DNA of 64,000 bases, taken from positions 1 through 64,000 of the forward strand of contig JBGTSY010000007.1 in NCBI GenBank assembly GCA_041940025.1, given 5' to 3'. The translations under genes and the position numbers were made by a program. Below the pieces are notes generated by a model, which was given only the letters and a program-made list of their open reading frames with translations, was not told the origin of the DNA and searched no databases. The stretch is from UBA5859 sp041940025 (lineage in GTDB: Bacteria > Pseudomonadota > Gammaproteobacteria > UBA5859). Below, in pieces: positions 1-9,265 of the stretch (positions within the stretch are counted from its first letter, which is position 1; every line of letters begins with the position of its first letter).

Positions 1-63
1 AGTTCACGAGGAAAAAGCCATGTGTAGCGGATCAGACGATTAACGGTAAAATATTTCTTTTCC
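1..63. other. Left edge, no gene called
   Basis: Short stretch following the stop codon of the TPR lipoprotein gene on the minus strand. I see no start codon with a ribosome binding site, no hairpin with a T-tract and no recognisable coding continuation. A neighbouring gene may begin outside the window. Confidence 0.5.
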
Positions 64-2475
64 TCAACCCATTTCTGCCAAGCGTTGTTCGGCCTGGGAT
101 TGTTCTTCAAACGGACGACCGATTTCCAGCGCCTGCTTAAAATGCTCTTTAGCAAGCAAAGGTTCTCCAAGCTGGTGGTAAGCCTCGCCCAAGTGAAACC
201 AGATGGTGGGATTATCTATTTTAATCTCTTTCGCTTTTTCTAATAGCTGCACAGCACGATCCGTTTCTCCCATCTGTACCAACACCCATCCACGGGTGTC
301 CAAATAGTTGGGGTTACTGAATTCCTCGAAGGAGCGAGTCAATTCGTCAGCTCGGGCCAGACTGCCGCTATCGCGTTTTCTATCGAGCAAATACATAGCA
401 AAGTTATTTTTAATTGCCAGGAACTGAGGATCCAATTCGTCCATACCCGCTTGCTCTCGTACTCTGATTGCCTGTTGAAAGATCGCCTCAGCTTGAGAAT
501 ACTTATCGTTTTCCAAATGTATGCGTGTGACTAAATCCACCAATGCAAAGGCATAGTCCGTCTGCTGCAGTCCGGCTTCTAATTTCTGAACCGCTTGTTG
601 CTTGTTCCCATGTTTATAAATCACTTGGGCCAGCTCTATATGCGCATCTAGAAACTTCGGCTGTCTTGCCAACAATAGTTCGTATTCAGATATCGCCTCG
701 CTGTATTGTTCCTGCTTGGCTTTTTGCCGGGCGAGATATAGATGCGAGGCATCTATGTGTTGTTCATTCCTTAGAGAGTCTTTGATTAGATTCTCTGCCT
801 CGGCATAATTCTCCAGTTTGTGCAGAGTACTTAAAAGCGCAATGTAGGTTTCACGATTCGCCGGCGTACGTTGATAAGCCTGTTGAAAGTTCTTCACTGC
901 TTCTTTTTCATTATCCTGTAGCAATAAAGCACGGCCTAACAGGTAGTGTCCTAAAGAACTCTCCGGCGGTTCGATCGTCAATACCTCATTGGCGATTGTC
1001 AGTGCCTTGCCTGCATCGGCCTGTTTCAGTGCGGTTGTTGAGAGCTGTCGTTGCGCCGCCAAGTACTGCTTTGAGTCCTTAGGTATCTGCGTTAAGAGTT
1101 CTTCAGCCAATTGCGCTTGATCCCGCTTTAAATAGATCTCAGCAAGCATCAGCTTATAGGTATGATTTTTTGGCGCGGTCTCTACTAACCTGTGTAACTG
1201 TTCCACCGCCAACTCTATTTCTCCTTGTTCCACCAAGGCGCGAGCCAACACTTCCCGGTATAACAAGTTAGAATCGTCAATCTTCAGCAGTTCTCGCAGA
1301 TTGGCAACCGCCGTCTCCGCACGACCCTCTCGCAATGCGATGTCTGCTTCCAATGCCAACGCATTAGGATATGAAGGACTTTCGCTCTTTACCTCTTCTA
1401 TTAATGCTTTTGTTTTGGCAATGTCTTTTTCTTCAAAATGCAATCCTGCACGGGCCATTTTTGCAGAAAGCCTGACCTTTTCAGCTCGACTGTCATCACT
1501 CAAACTCTCAAATAACTCGGTCGCCGCGACCTTGTCTCCAGCTTCCAGCAGTAAATTCGCCTGGAACAATTGCAGCTCATCGCCACGATTTGTACTTGAA
1601 ATTAATCGCTGCAACTCTTTTGCTGCGATCTTGTCACCTTCTGTTTGCTGCAAAAACTGAATATAGCCAATATAGGGGGTAATGGATTGAGGTTTACTTT
1701 CGATAGTCTCTAAGAGCAGCTGTTTCGCTTCATCGTTGCGATCAAGCTCGACCAAATAACGCGCTAGACTGGCTCGATACCCCCACTCCTCAGGCTCTTG
1801 AGCGATGATTTCCTTCATCAGGTTGATAGCTTTTTGCGGCTGCTTTTGGTTGATATAATAAGTCACCATGCTTTGCTTAACAGGTAAATCCTTAGGATAG
1901 AGCGACAACAGTTTTTCTAATGACTTCTTCGCGCCGGACTGATCCCCAGCTTGTGCTAACTGAGTCGCCTGTAGTAACAAAGCAGTTTTATTGCTGGGAT
2001 CCGCCGCCAGGCTTTGTTCCAACCACTGCTTCCCGGCTTCGTGATCTTGACTGTTTATTGCCATCAACGCTTTTAATGCCAGGGCTTCGGCGTGATTGCC
2101 ATCTATTTGCAACGCTTGTTCCAGATAAGGCGCGGCCTGCTCTTCTCCCCCGCCGAGGAGATAGAGGCGTGCGAGTCGTGCATAGGCATCGACAAATTGC
2201 GGATCTTCTTCCAAGGTCCGTTGAAAGAGCGACGAAGCCGAACGAAACTCACCTTCCAACTCGAACAGATCACCGAGTAAAAAACTGGCTTCTGCATTTT
2301 TTGGATTGATTTGCAGTACATTTTTTAGATCCAGTTTCGCTTTAACAAGGTTCCCCTCCTCTATATGAGATTTGGCTGCTTGCAAATATTTTTCCTGCCG
2401 CGACTCAGTGTTACTGCAAGAGATGACTGACACTAACAGGAAGAGACTCAGTACCCCACGTACCCTATACTGCAT
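64..2475 (-). CDS. prsT: PrsT-like TPR-repeat lipoprotein of an exosortase/EPS system
   Basis: Predicted outer-envelope lipoprotein of 803 residues. A short basic N-terminus and hydrophobic stretch end in a lipobox (SVISC, lipidated Cys 20). The rest is back-to-back tetratricopeptide repeats, with recurring patterns such as ALALKALMAINSQD, A..LL..L.LYP and W..LGEAY.QLGEP, so it is a large helical scaffold with no catalytic motif. Long TPR lipoproteins of this kind (PrsT family) sit in PEP-CTERM/exosortase polysaccharide loci and are thought to help assemble or export the polysaccharide. It is the last gene of a minus-strand run after the exosortase and a WecA-like transferase, 19 bases downstream of the latter. 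The symbol rests on architecture plus context. Confidence 0.85.
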   Translation of the reverse strand: MQYRVRGVLSLFLLVSVISCSNTESRQEKYLQAAKSHIEEGNLVKAKLDLKNVLQINPKNAEASFLLGDLFELEGEFRSASSLFQRTLEEDPQFVDAYARLARLYLLGGGEEQAAPYLEQALQIDGNHAEALALKALMAINSQDHEAGKQWLEQSLAADPSNKTALLLQATQLAQAGDQSGAKKSLEKLLSLYPKDLPVKQSMVTYYINQKQPQKAINLMKEIIAQEPEEWGYRASLARYLVELDRNDEAKQLLLETIESKPQSITPYIGYIQFLQQTEGDKIAAKELQRLISSTNRGDELQLFQANLLLEAGDKVAATELFESLSDDSRAEKVRLSAKMARAGLHFEEKDIAKTKALIEEVKSESPSYPNALALEADIALREGRAETAVANLRELLKIDDSNLLYREVLARALVEQGEIELAVEQLHRLVETAPKNHTYKLMLAEIYLKRDQAQLAEELLTQIPKDSKQYLAAQRQLSTTALKQADAGKALTIANEVLTIEPPESSLGHYLLGRALLLQDNEKEAVKNFQQAYQRTPANRETYIALLSTLHKLENYAEAENLIKDSLRNEQHIDASHLYLARQKAKQEQYSEAISEYELLLARQPKFLDAHIELAQVIYKHGNKQQAVQKLEAGLQQTDYAFALVDLVTRIHLENDKYSQAEAIFQQAIRVREQAGMDELDPQFLAIKNNFAMYLLDRKRDSGSLARADELTRSFEEFSNPNYLDTRGWVLVQMGETDRAVQLLEKAKEIKIDNPTIWFHLGEAYHQLGEPLLAKEHFKQALEIGRPFEEQSQAEQRLAEMG

Positions 2476-2494
2476 ATTAGAACTCCAATGAATT

Positions 2495-4165
2495 TTATTG
2501 GTAAACGAATCCTGTCATCAGCAAGATGAGCCCCACTGAACCACAGAGCGGATAAGTTAACCACCGTGGATTTGACACATGTTGAATTAGGATTTCGGAG
2601 GTGTATAAAAGAATCAGTAACTGGGCTAATAGAAAAACAAAAGTTCTACTGGCGGGAAAGAGCAAAGACACCATTAACAGTAATAAAAAACAGCCCCCCA
2701 ATAGATAATCAAAAGGCGTCCAAGTAAATTCACGTCGGTCCGACTTGGCATTATCCCATTGCATCAGGGTCAACAATAATAAAACGCCCACAATCGCCGT
2801 ATCCAGATGAGATAAAATGACCAGTTCGGCGCTCTGCGGCGACACCGCTACGATAAATACACTGATACCAGACACGCCAAATAACATTAATCGATTCAAT
2901 GTCAACGCCCGTTGCTGCTTGGCCACAATAGACAGTAACATCAAGCCCAATAGTACCAAACCAATGGTGCCATATCCCTCTAAATGCTTTGAATGAAGAT
3001 AATTACTGGCTATTAGATAAACGGCATATAACACCACTAAGGAATGAAACCAGATGCGCCTGTTGCTCACCCTAGAGCGCACATTTGCAGTGGGATTTTC
3101 CGTAGAACCTTCAGTCGACGATTCTTCTGCGACCAATATAGATTGAGGCATTAGATGGGGGTATCTTTCAAACAGATGCAACATAGAAAATAAAAACACC
3201 ACTATCAGCAGATAGACTGCAAGCAATAGCGACTCCCCCAGGGCATAAAATAACAAACCACTGCCAACAAAACTCACATGAATGGCGTATAGGGATATTA
3301 CTGCCTGCGAATGAGATAGGCCCAATCCCAATAATCTATGATGTAAATGAGTTTTTGTGGGCGTGAACAAGCCCTGACCCTGTCGCCGACGTTGCCACAT
3401 CACGGTCAGCGTATCGACGATGGGTAAACCCACAAGAAATAAGCCAAGCGTAATGGGTACATCTGGCAGCACAGGATGCTGAACCAATAGAATAGCCAAG
3501 ATCGCTAATGTATAACCAAGAAACTGACTGCCACTGTCGCCCATGAACAGTCGTGCCGGATAGGTATTGAAGTAGAGAAAGCCAAACAGACTACCGATTA
3601 AAGCTAAGACCACGAGAAACGCCGTCAAGTCTCCTGCGAGGACAGCCAGCACGCCAATGCCAATCGCACTGAGCATGGTTTCCCCACTGGCCAAACCATC
3701 CAGGCCATCAGACAGATTCAAAGCATTGACCACGCCGACAATACCAAACACCGTGAGTAGATTCGCCAAAAAATCGGGCAAAGGCTCAGTCATAAATGGA
3801 AGTGCACCAATACTAATGTCACCAAACACTACCACTGGGGTAGCAGCAATAACCTGACCCAGTAATTTGACTGAAGCAGGCAGCTCCGCTCTGTCATCCA
3901 AAGCACCCACGGTCAACAACAACATACCGCCCATGCCGTACCAGAGTAACCAGACGTCATCAACCTGAAGAAGCAGTGGGACTAAGCTGAGCAAGGTACC
4001 CAACACAATGCCCCAGCCACCCACTCTGGGAATGGGGTGCGTGTGCACCTTACGCATATCTGGTGCGTCTATGAATCCCAATTGTGGTGCAAACTGCAAC
4101 ATGCCTCGGATGATGAGCCCGCTTGTCAGGCTAGCAATGATGATGGTTAATAAAAAAGACATCAT
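2495..4165 (-). CDS. MraY/WecA-family polyprenyl-phosphate sugar-1-phosphate transferase, long form
   Basis: Integral membrane enzyme predicted to start glycan synthesis by moving a sugar-1-phosphate (probably HexNAc) from a UDP-sugar to undecaprenyl phosphate on the cytoplasmic face. Family motifs are present: DD at residues 90-91, LSDGLDG at 151-157, MGDSGSQFLGY at 208-218 and HLHHR at 273-277. At 556 residues it is about 200 longer than typical WecA; the extra C-terminal third holds several more hydrophobic segments after a polar linker near residue 350. It lies 35 bases after the exosortase gene and 19 before the TPR lipoprotein gene, so the three look co-transcribed. Substrate cannot be read from the sequence. 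Confidence 0.88.
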   Translation of the reverse strand: MMSFLLTIIIASLTSGLIIRGMLQFAPQLGFIDAPDMRKVHTHPIPRVGGWGIVLGTLLSLVPLLLQVDDVWLLWYGMGGMLLLTVGALDDRAELPASVKLLGQVIAATPVVVFGDISIGALPFMTEPLPDFLANLLTVFGIVGVVNALNLSDGLDGLASGETMLSAIGIGVLAVLAGDLTAFLVVLALIGSLFGFLYFNTYPARLFMGDSGSQFLGYTLAILAILLVQHPVLPDVPITLGLFLVGLPIVDTLTVMWQRRRQGQGLFTPTKTHLHHRLLGLGLSHSQAVISLYAIHVSFVGSGLLFYALGESLLLAVYLLIVVFLFSMLHLFERYPHLMPQSILVAEESSTEGSTENPTANVRSRVSNRRIWFHSLVVLYAVYLIASNYLHSKHLEGYGTIGLVLLGLMLLSIVAKQQRALTLNRLMLFGVSGISVFIVAVSPQSAELVILSHLDTAIVGVLLLLTLMQWDNAKSDRREFTWTPFDYLLGGCFLLLLMVSLLFPASRTFVFLLAQLLILLYTSEILIQHVSNPRWLTYPLCGSVGLILLMTGFVYQ

Positions 4166-4200
4166 AGAGTGATCCTAGATCCACCGGTCTGCGACATAAT

Positions 4201-5781
4201 TCAATGAGGAATATAATTTTCTAATTTCGGTACCGCGGAGGTCATGAACTGCTGCAGCCGCTGATCGGCTTCAGCAGCATGTTCACCCGGTCGAATATCT
4301 GTTACCAGCCGTACCAACGCGCCATCCGAACGATGCCGAAAAAGACTGTCCCATAAAATAGCCAATTTGACCCAATATTCGTTGGTTAAATTCCGCCCTC
4401 TTTGATCAAACCAGTAGTAAACCAAGTTCCGATTCTCACCCATCTGCATGACAACGCGATTAACCGGTAGCGACCGATCTTCCAACTCAATATGTTTGAC
4501 TTCATGGGACAAAATGTCCCAACCTCCACCAGGCAAACAGGTTCTTGGTGAATGGGCCGATTCTCCTTTACGTTGAGATTCATAATAAGCCACATAAAAA
4601 TTCACTGTTCTGCCTAAAGGGTTGTGATAATCCATCAGCAAATAGTCTTCTAGCTTCAAAGTGTTTAAAACTTCCGGCGTTAGGTTGGACGATTGACCTT
4701 GCCAATGATCCAACCTGTTGGGAAACAAGAAAAAAGAAGCTCGGTTTGGAATCATTTCTTCTTGATAGGTCTGTTGCACTGTGAAATAGGCACCCGGAAT
4801 AAACGCCAACATTAACGCTATCAATGGCCATGAAAGATTTTGGCTACGAAACTGCCAAGGTCGACCATCATTCTCCGGCAGATCAACCCGAATAAGCTGT
4901 TGTACCTTTACACCTGACATAAAGAAGCGGGAGTACAAAGCCACCTCCGCAAACAATACCAGCAAGCAAAGCATAAACACGATCCATCCTTCAAAGTCGT
5001 GAATAAAGCCTTGCGCCATCTCGATGCCCCAATATTCTACCAGAATGCCGATAGCACCAATGCGTAAACTATTCATCAACACAGTGATAGGGATAGTCGA
5101 AAGGAAAAGAAGGATTTTAAACCACATTGGCGCAGTGAGAAAATACCCCACCAAAAAACCAAAGGTCATCAGTGGAAAAAGATACCTGAGTCCATTGCAC
5201 GCCTCTGCCACTTGTAATTGAAGCGTTCCCAAATCGATGATATTCCCCTCCAACAACACGCTGATTCCCATGGCACGGATCACTAAGACACCAATTTCAG
5301 AAGAGATGAGTTGCAGTTCGGCAGAGAGATTCTTTTGCCAGAAATTGGGCAGCGGGATCATGAACACCAGAATCAATATGGGCACCAAAAACAGGACGCT
5401 ACCGCGCAGACCAAATAACATCAGCGCCAAACCGTACAAGGCAAAGAGTAATGCATATTGACTGATTAAATAAACAGTGGTCAGCTCGCCTATGACATAA
5501 AAACTTGCCGCTAAAAAAACACACAGAACTGCCCACTTGGAAGTGGCACCTGGTAGCGCACGGATCTCGTTTTGTTTCTGCCAAATTAAAAAGGCGGAAA
5601 TAATCGGCACAAGCATGCCGTGGCTGTATTCCGGTCGACCATTCCACGCCCCCACTAAATTCAGGATGGCTGCTTCGAAAAGCCAATAACACAATCCGCA
5701 GTACAACAGCAGCAGCGCAATCAACACACCCAAATTTGCGACGTGATTTGTACCTGTCGAGTTGAGTTCAATGTTTTTCAT
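4201..5781 (-). CDS. xrtD: Exosortase fused to EpsI domain, probably the VPLPA-specific type (XrtD)
   Basis: Polytopic inner-membrane transpeptidase-like enzyme expected to recognise and cleave short C-terminal sorting tags on exported proteins. The exosortase part (about residues 15-290) has several membrane helices and the conserved triad: Cys 195 (EACNGLRYLFPL), Arg 240 (NSLRIGAIG) and His 261 (HDFEGW). After one more membrane segment near 315-335 the C-terminal third is an EpsI-like domain with His 410 and Cys 415 (HSPRTCLPGGGW). Fusion of both parts in about 520 residues fits exosortase D, whose partners carry VPLPA-type tags. The plus-strand gene at 6713 encodes such a tagged protein, which supports the subtype. 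Start is the ATG heading the basic/polar N-terminus. Confidence 0.88.
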   Translation of the reverse strand: MKNIELNSTGTNHVANLGVLIALLLLYCGLCYWLFEAAILNLVGAWNGRPEYSHGMLVPIISAFLIWQKQNEIRALPGATSKWAVLCVFLAASFYVIGELTTVYLISQYALLFALYGLALMLFGLRGSVLFLVPILILVFMIPLPNFWQKNLSAELQLISSEIGVLVIRAMGISVLLEGNIIDLGTLQLQVAEACNGLRYLFPLMTFGFLVGYFLTAPMWFKILLFLSTIPITVLMNSLRIGAIGILVEYWGIEMAQGFIHDFEGWIVFMLCLLVLFAEVALYSRFFMSGVKVQQLIRVDLPENDGRPWQFRSQNLSWPLIALMLAFIPGAYFTVQQTYQEEMIPNRASFFLFPNRLDHWQGQSSNLTPEVLNTLKLEDYLLMDYHNPLGRTVNFYVAYYESQRKGESAHSPRTCLPGGGWDILSHEVKHIELEDRSLPVNRVVMQMGENRNLVYYWFDQRGRNLTNEYWVKLAILWDSLFRHRSDGALVRLVTDIRPGEHAAEADQRLQQFMTSAVPKLENYIPH

Positions 5782-6194
5782 AATCCTTAAAAAGGCAGAT
5801 AGCTAGGTGATGGGTGATTTTAAGGCAACACTTTAATCTGACATTATTACAATTAAATAAATCCGTACACTTTCCGCTTACCAAAAAATTACCATTGTGA
5901 TCTTTTGCTTCATGTCACAGCTACCGAACTCGGTATTTTGAGTGAATCGGCAACCCCGATTATTTTTCTTTCCCACTACTTAGATATCACTTCTGAGGTG
6001 CCATTGTATCTTTTTACGCTACCCTTTGTTAGCCAATCTGCCACAAACGGCCTACTTGTGTCATAGAATTTAAATATATTGGTCACCTTAATTAGTTATT
6101 TATGTAAAGTAATTGTCACTAAATTGACATACGAACTCGATAGCATTTGTCCCACCTACCTATGGAGTATTTATTAACCAATTCAGGAATCGGT
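5782..6194. other. Divergent intergenic region between exosortase operon and RHH gene
   Basis: About 410 bases, A+T-rich, between the divergently read exosortase and RHH-like genes; promoters for both should lie here. I see no convincing complete -35/-10 pair. A short hairpin with a T-tract facing the plus strand lies at 5945-5972 and is listed separately. A TGTGA and a TCACA half-site occur near 5895-5918, but 14 bases apart instead of the 6 expected for CRP. Confidence 0.4.
5945..5972 (+). terminator. Terminator-like hairpin inside the divergent intergenic region
   Basis: A perfect 6-base stem (AATCGG at 5945-5950 pairing with CCGATT at 5956-5961, 5-base loop) is followed directly by a T-rich run up to 5972. 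The stem is short and has only three G-C pairs. It lies about 220 bases before the RHH gene on the same strand, so if it works it would end a short leader or small RNA, not a protein gene. Confidence 0.3.
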
Positions 6195-6677
6195 ATGACG
6201 GACAACAAGAAACAGATCATTTCCTTAAGACTAAGTGGTCACGATTTGACCAAAGTGAAATACCTCGGTCAGCGATTGGAAGCGAGAGAGTCGTCGGTAT
6301 TGAGATTTGGGATCCGCAGAATGCTGTCAAATCTCGGTCCCCTTCATGATCCCGACATCAAGGGCAAGGACTTGTTGCCCGTGCTGATCGAGATGGGGCC
6401 GGATCTGGTGCGCTATTTTGAACTGGATGCAAACCAGCTAGATGACATGATCAACGGCGATCTCACCGATGAATCGGAACGGATCGATCACTCCGATCTG
6501 GAATTGCTGGTGAAGTCCGCCATCCACGAAGACTATTTGTATTTAAAACTGAAAGAATTCGCCGATCGTAACCAATCTGTTCAAGGCCCCTCTTCCCTGT
6601 TGCGGGAATATTTTTATGAAAAATATTTGCGAACTGAATCTTCAGAAGTACTGCCGCTTCGATCGGTTTCCCAATAA
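6195..6677 (+). CDS. Ribbon-helix-helix-like DNA-binding protein, exosortase locus
   Basis: A 160-residue soluble protein with an N-terminal strand followed by two short helices (KQIISLRLSG, then DLTKVKYLGQRLEARESSVLRFGIRRML), the layout of ribbon-helix-helix repressors. The rest is acidic and helical with no motif I recognise. The ATG at 6195 is chosen because AGGAA sits 5 bases upstream; longer in-frame starts at 6147 and 6162 lack a ribosome binding site. It stands between the exosortase operon and the gene for the tagged protein, 35 bases before the latter. I infer a regulatory role at this locus; the fold is a pattern match by eye. Confidence 0.6.
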   Translation: MTDNKKQIISLRLSGHDLTKVKYLGQRLEARESSVLRFGIRRMLSNLGPLHDPDIKGKDLLPVLIEMGPDLVRYFELDANQLDDMINGDLTDESERIDHSDLELLVKSAIHEDYLYLKLKEFADRNQSVQGPSSLLREYFYEKYLRTESSEVLPLRSVSQ

Positions 6678-6712
6678 CCCTCACTATCAGCTCAACTACA
6701 GGAGTCCACACT

Positions 6713-7258
6713 ATGTTGTTCACATCCCTCTCTCGATTTCATATTCTGATCCTCTTATGTTGGATCTTCATCGCACAAGCGGCACATGCGGGCGTGGTGC
6801 AGTATTTGAATGACTCTCCCTATGGGGATCTCTTCAACTATGCCCACAATACAGAAATAGAATTCACCATGGGTCCCTTAGAACTGGAAACAGAGTTGTT
6901 CTACCTGCAAGCACCAGGCACCTATCGTCTTACGCTAAGCGATGAAAGCCCCATCGTGCCTTATAACGAATTGAAACTGATGGTAGCCAATAAAAAAGGC
7001 GTCCTGGGGAAGATGGAAGGACCTGGAATATTTGAGTTTGAAGTCGACAAACCTCTGCACATACTGGCGAAAGTCTATGGCCTGCACCGAACTCCATTCC
7101 ACAAAGGCGCCTTTAAACTACAGTTGGAAAAGGTAGAAGTACTGCCAACGCCAATCCCACTCCCGGTACTGCTTCTTGGTAGCGGCTTAGCAGCACTGTT
7201 CTTGGGTTTTCGTCGGCGGCAAAAGGCCGTGACCGGCCAGATGCCAGCAATCAGTTAA
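6713..7258 (+). CDS. Secreted protein with VPLPA-type C-terminal sorting tag
   Basis: Predicted exported substrate of the adjacent exosortase. Residues 1-26 form a Sec signal peptide (hydrophobic core, likely cleavage after AHA). The mature part, about 27-143, is predicted mostly beta and has no family I recognise. The C-terminus has the tripartite sorting layout: PTPIPLP at 145-151, a hydrophobic span at about 152-166, then GFRRRQK. PIPLP matches the VPLPA-type signal better than classic PEP. Twelve residues follow the Arg cluster, longer than usual. A GGAG ribosome site precedes the ATG. It is the only sorting-tag protein in the window. Confidence 0.82.
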   Translation: MLFTSLSRFHILILLCWIFIAQAAHAGVVQYLNDSPYGDLFNYAHNTEIEFTMGPLELETELFYLQAPGTYRLTLSDESPIVPYNELKLMVANKKGVLGKMEGPGIFEFEVDKPLHILAKVYGLHRTPFHKGAFKLQLEKVEVLPTPIPLPVLLLGSGLAALFLGFRRRQKAVTGQMPAIS

Positions 7259-7369
7259 GTGTTTGTCGCAATAGCATAAACTTAATTTAATTTTGCTAAT
7301 TTAGATAAATTCAGGTGAGCGAAGGATCCTGGTCTCAATTCGTGAAATACAAATGTAATATGTGATTTC

Positions 7370-7375
7370 TATAAT
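7370..7375 (+). promoter_or_regulatory. Possible -10 element before the chain-length gene
   Basis: A perfect TATAAT lies 48 bases upstream of the ATG at 7423, in the 164-base gap after the tagged-protein gene. No good -35 hexamer is seen at the right distance, so this is only suggestive of a separate promoter for the chain-length/kinase pair. Confidence 0.3.
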
Positions 7376-7422
7376 TGTGGCCAGGTTCCGGGACCACCCT
7401 CGACACACATCTGCAAGTGAAT

Positions 7423-9237
7423 ATGGATCCAATAGAACAAGAAAAATCTCTCAAAGACTATCTCGATAGTTTTCGTCGTAGAAAAGTGCTGTTTATATTT
7501 AGCGCCCTGACTATTTTGGTCATCGGAACGTTAACGGCCCTACTGCTGCCCGCCACCTATCGCTCTAGCGCCACCATACTGATCGAACAGCAGGAGATCC
7601 CGGATGATCTGGTGCGATCGACTATCACCACTTATGCCGATCAACGGATCCAAATGATCAGCCAACGGGTCATGACTCGTACCAATCTGAGCCGCATCAT
7701 TGAACAATATGATCTCTATACAGAGGAGCGGGAACGCTACCCCCTTGAAGTAATAATTGCTGGAATGATGGAGGACTTGGATCTGTCCATGATCAGCGCC
7801 GATGTCATTGATCCACGTAGTGGACGCCCGATGGAAGCCACCATTGCGTTTAGATTGTCGTATAAAAACCAGAGCCCGAAATTGGCTCAGGTAGTCACCA
7901 ACGAAATGACTTCTCTATTTTTGCGGGAAAACATTAAAACACGAACCAGTATGGCAACCCAGACGTCTGAATTTCTAGCCAAGGAGTCCGAATCCTTAAG
8001 CGCGCAAATTGTGTCGCTGGAAGCGCAACTGGCAGAGTTTAAAAATCAGCACCTACTCAGTTTGCCGGAACTCACCAGTCTTAATTTACAACTGTTGAAT
8101 CGCACTGAATCAGAAATTCTGGGAGTCGACCAAGAGTTACGCGCCTTAGCGGAAACTCAGATCTACTTAGAGTCCGAATTAGCACAGATAGAGCCATACA
8201 ATGCGCCACTCTATTCAGAAAACGGTGAACGACTATTGAGCCCCGCCGATCGATTAAAGGTGTTAGAAACACAATACCTTTCATTGGCGGCACTGTATTC
8301 CGATACTCATCCGGATGTGATCCGTGCAAAGAGAGAGAAAGAAGCGCTGTCACAGGAATTAGGAGCACAAAACAAATTAAGCGATACGGCTCTGTTTGAA
8401 GAAAAAATTGTCGGCCTAGAAACCCAATTGGAAGCCGCTGAAGCGGAATTGAAGCACAAATCGGAAAGATACGCGCCGGAACATCCTGACATTCGTGCCC
8501 TTACCGCCTCCATAATCGCACTACGCGATGCAATTGAGAGCACCTCCATCGAGCAGACCACCGCCCTTGTACAACAACAGTCTAACCAATCTAGGGTTGA
8601 CAGTAAGAACGCGGATAACCCTGCCTATGTACAAATAAAAACTCGCCTCGAAGCCACATTGGCAGACATTAACGCACTGAAAAAACGACGCACAGATTTG
8701 CTGGATCGGTTAACCGATCTGGAATCCAGAATTACCAGCAGCCCCACAGTGGAAAAACAATACCGAGTATTAACCAGAGATTATGAAACAGCAGTCGGCA
8801 AGTATCAGGAAACAAAAATCAAATTAGCTGAAGCTAAAATGGCTGAATCGTTGGAAACAGGTAAAAAGGGAGAACGATTCACTCTGATCGAGCCCCCATT
8901 AGTACCAGAAGAGCCCATTAGCCCGAATCGACCGATGATTCTAGTATTAAGCCTGGTGTTGGCTCTAGTCGGCGGCGGCGGTCTCATCATGCTATTGGAT
9001 AACCTGGATGACCGCATCAATTCACCCACCGAAGTGGAAACTTTAACAGATATTCCAGTGTTGGCCGCCATCCCCTATATTCATACAGAGCAACAAATAT
9101 TAGACCGCCAACGCATGCTCAAAATCACTCTGGCGGCCGGGGTGGGTATACTGGTGTCGGCTATGATCTCTATGCATCTGTTTGTCAAACCTCTAGATGT
9201 CGCCCTAGCGATCCTCATGCGACGCTTGGGCATCTAA
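7423..9237 (+). CDS. Wzz/GumC-like polysaccharide chain-length determinant
   Basis: Inner-membrane polysaccharide co-polymerase of 604 residues, expected to set polymer length and link the polymerase to the export channel. From the start at 7423 a membrane helix spans about residues 21-43, followed by the Wzz beta region and long coiled-coil segments (about 190-470, Glu/Leu/Ala-rich). A proline-rich motif (EPPLVPEEPISPNRP) precedes the second membrane helix near 505-525, and a third hydrophobic segment lies near the C-terminus. It lacks a fused kinase domain; the next gene supplies it. Upstream in-frame ORF extension to 7375 starts at a GTG inside the putative promoter, so the ATG is preferred, although its ribosome site is weak. 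Confidence 0.87.
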   Translation: MDPIEQEKSLKDYLDSFRRRKVLFIFSALTILVIGTLTALLLPATYRSSATILIEQQEIPDDLVRSTITTYADQRIQMISQRVMTRTNLSRIIEQYDLYTEERERYPLEVIIAGMMEDLDLSMISADVIDPRSGRPMEATIAFRLSYKNQSPKLAQVVTNEMTSLFLRENIKTRTSMATQTSEFLAKESESLSAQIVSLEAQLAEFKNQHLLSLPELTSLNLQLLNRTESEILGVDQELRALAETQIYLESELAQIEPYNAPLYSENGERLLSPADRLKVLETQYLSLAALYSDTHPDVIRAKREKEALSQELGAQNKLSDTALFEEKIVGLETQLEAAEAELKHKSERYAPEHPDIRALTASIIALRDAIESTSIEQTTALVQQQSNQSRVDSKNADNPAYVQIKTRLEATLADINALKKRRTDLLDRLTDLESRITSSPTVEKQYRVLTRDYETAVGKYQETKIKLAEAKMAESLETGKKGERFTLIEPPLVPEEPISPNRPMILVLSLVLALVGGGGLIMLLDNLDDRINSPTEVETLTDIPVLAAIPYIHTEQQILDRQRMLKITLAAGVGILVSAMISMHLFVKPLDVALAILMRRLGI

Positions 9238-9265
9238 TCGATGATCACTATTAGGTAGGCAGTTT

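Noticed and set aside
5895..5920. TGTGA...TCACA half-sites as a CRP site
   Set aside because: The spacing is 14 bases, not the 6 of a CRP site, so the halves cannot be contacted by one dimer.
8081..8368. Minus-strand ORF inside the chain-length gene
   Set aside because: It is a shadow frame of a gene with clear family motifs; no ribosome site and no recognisable protein features.
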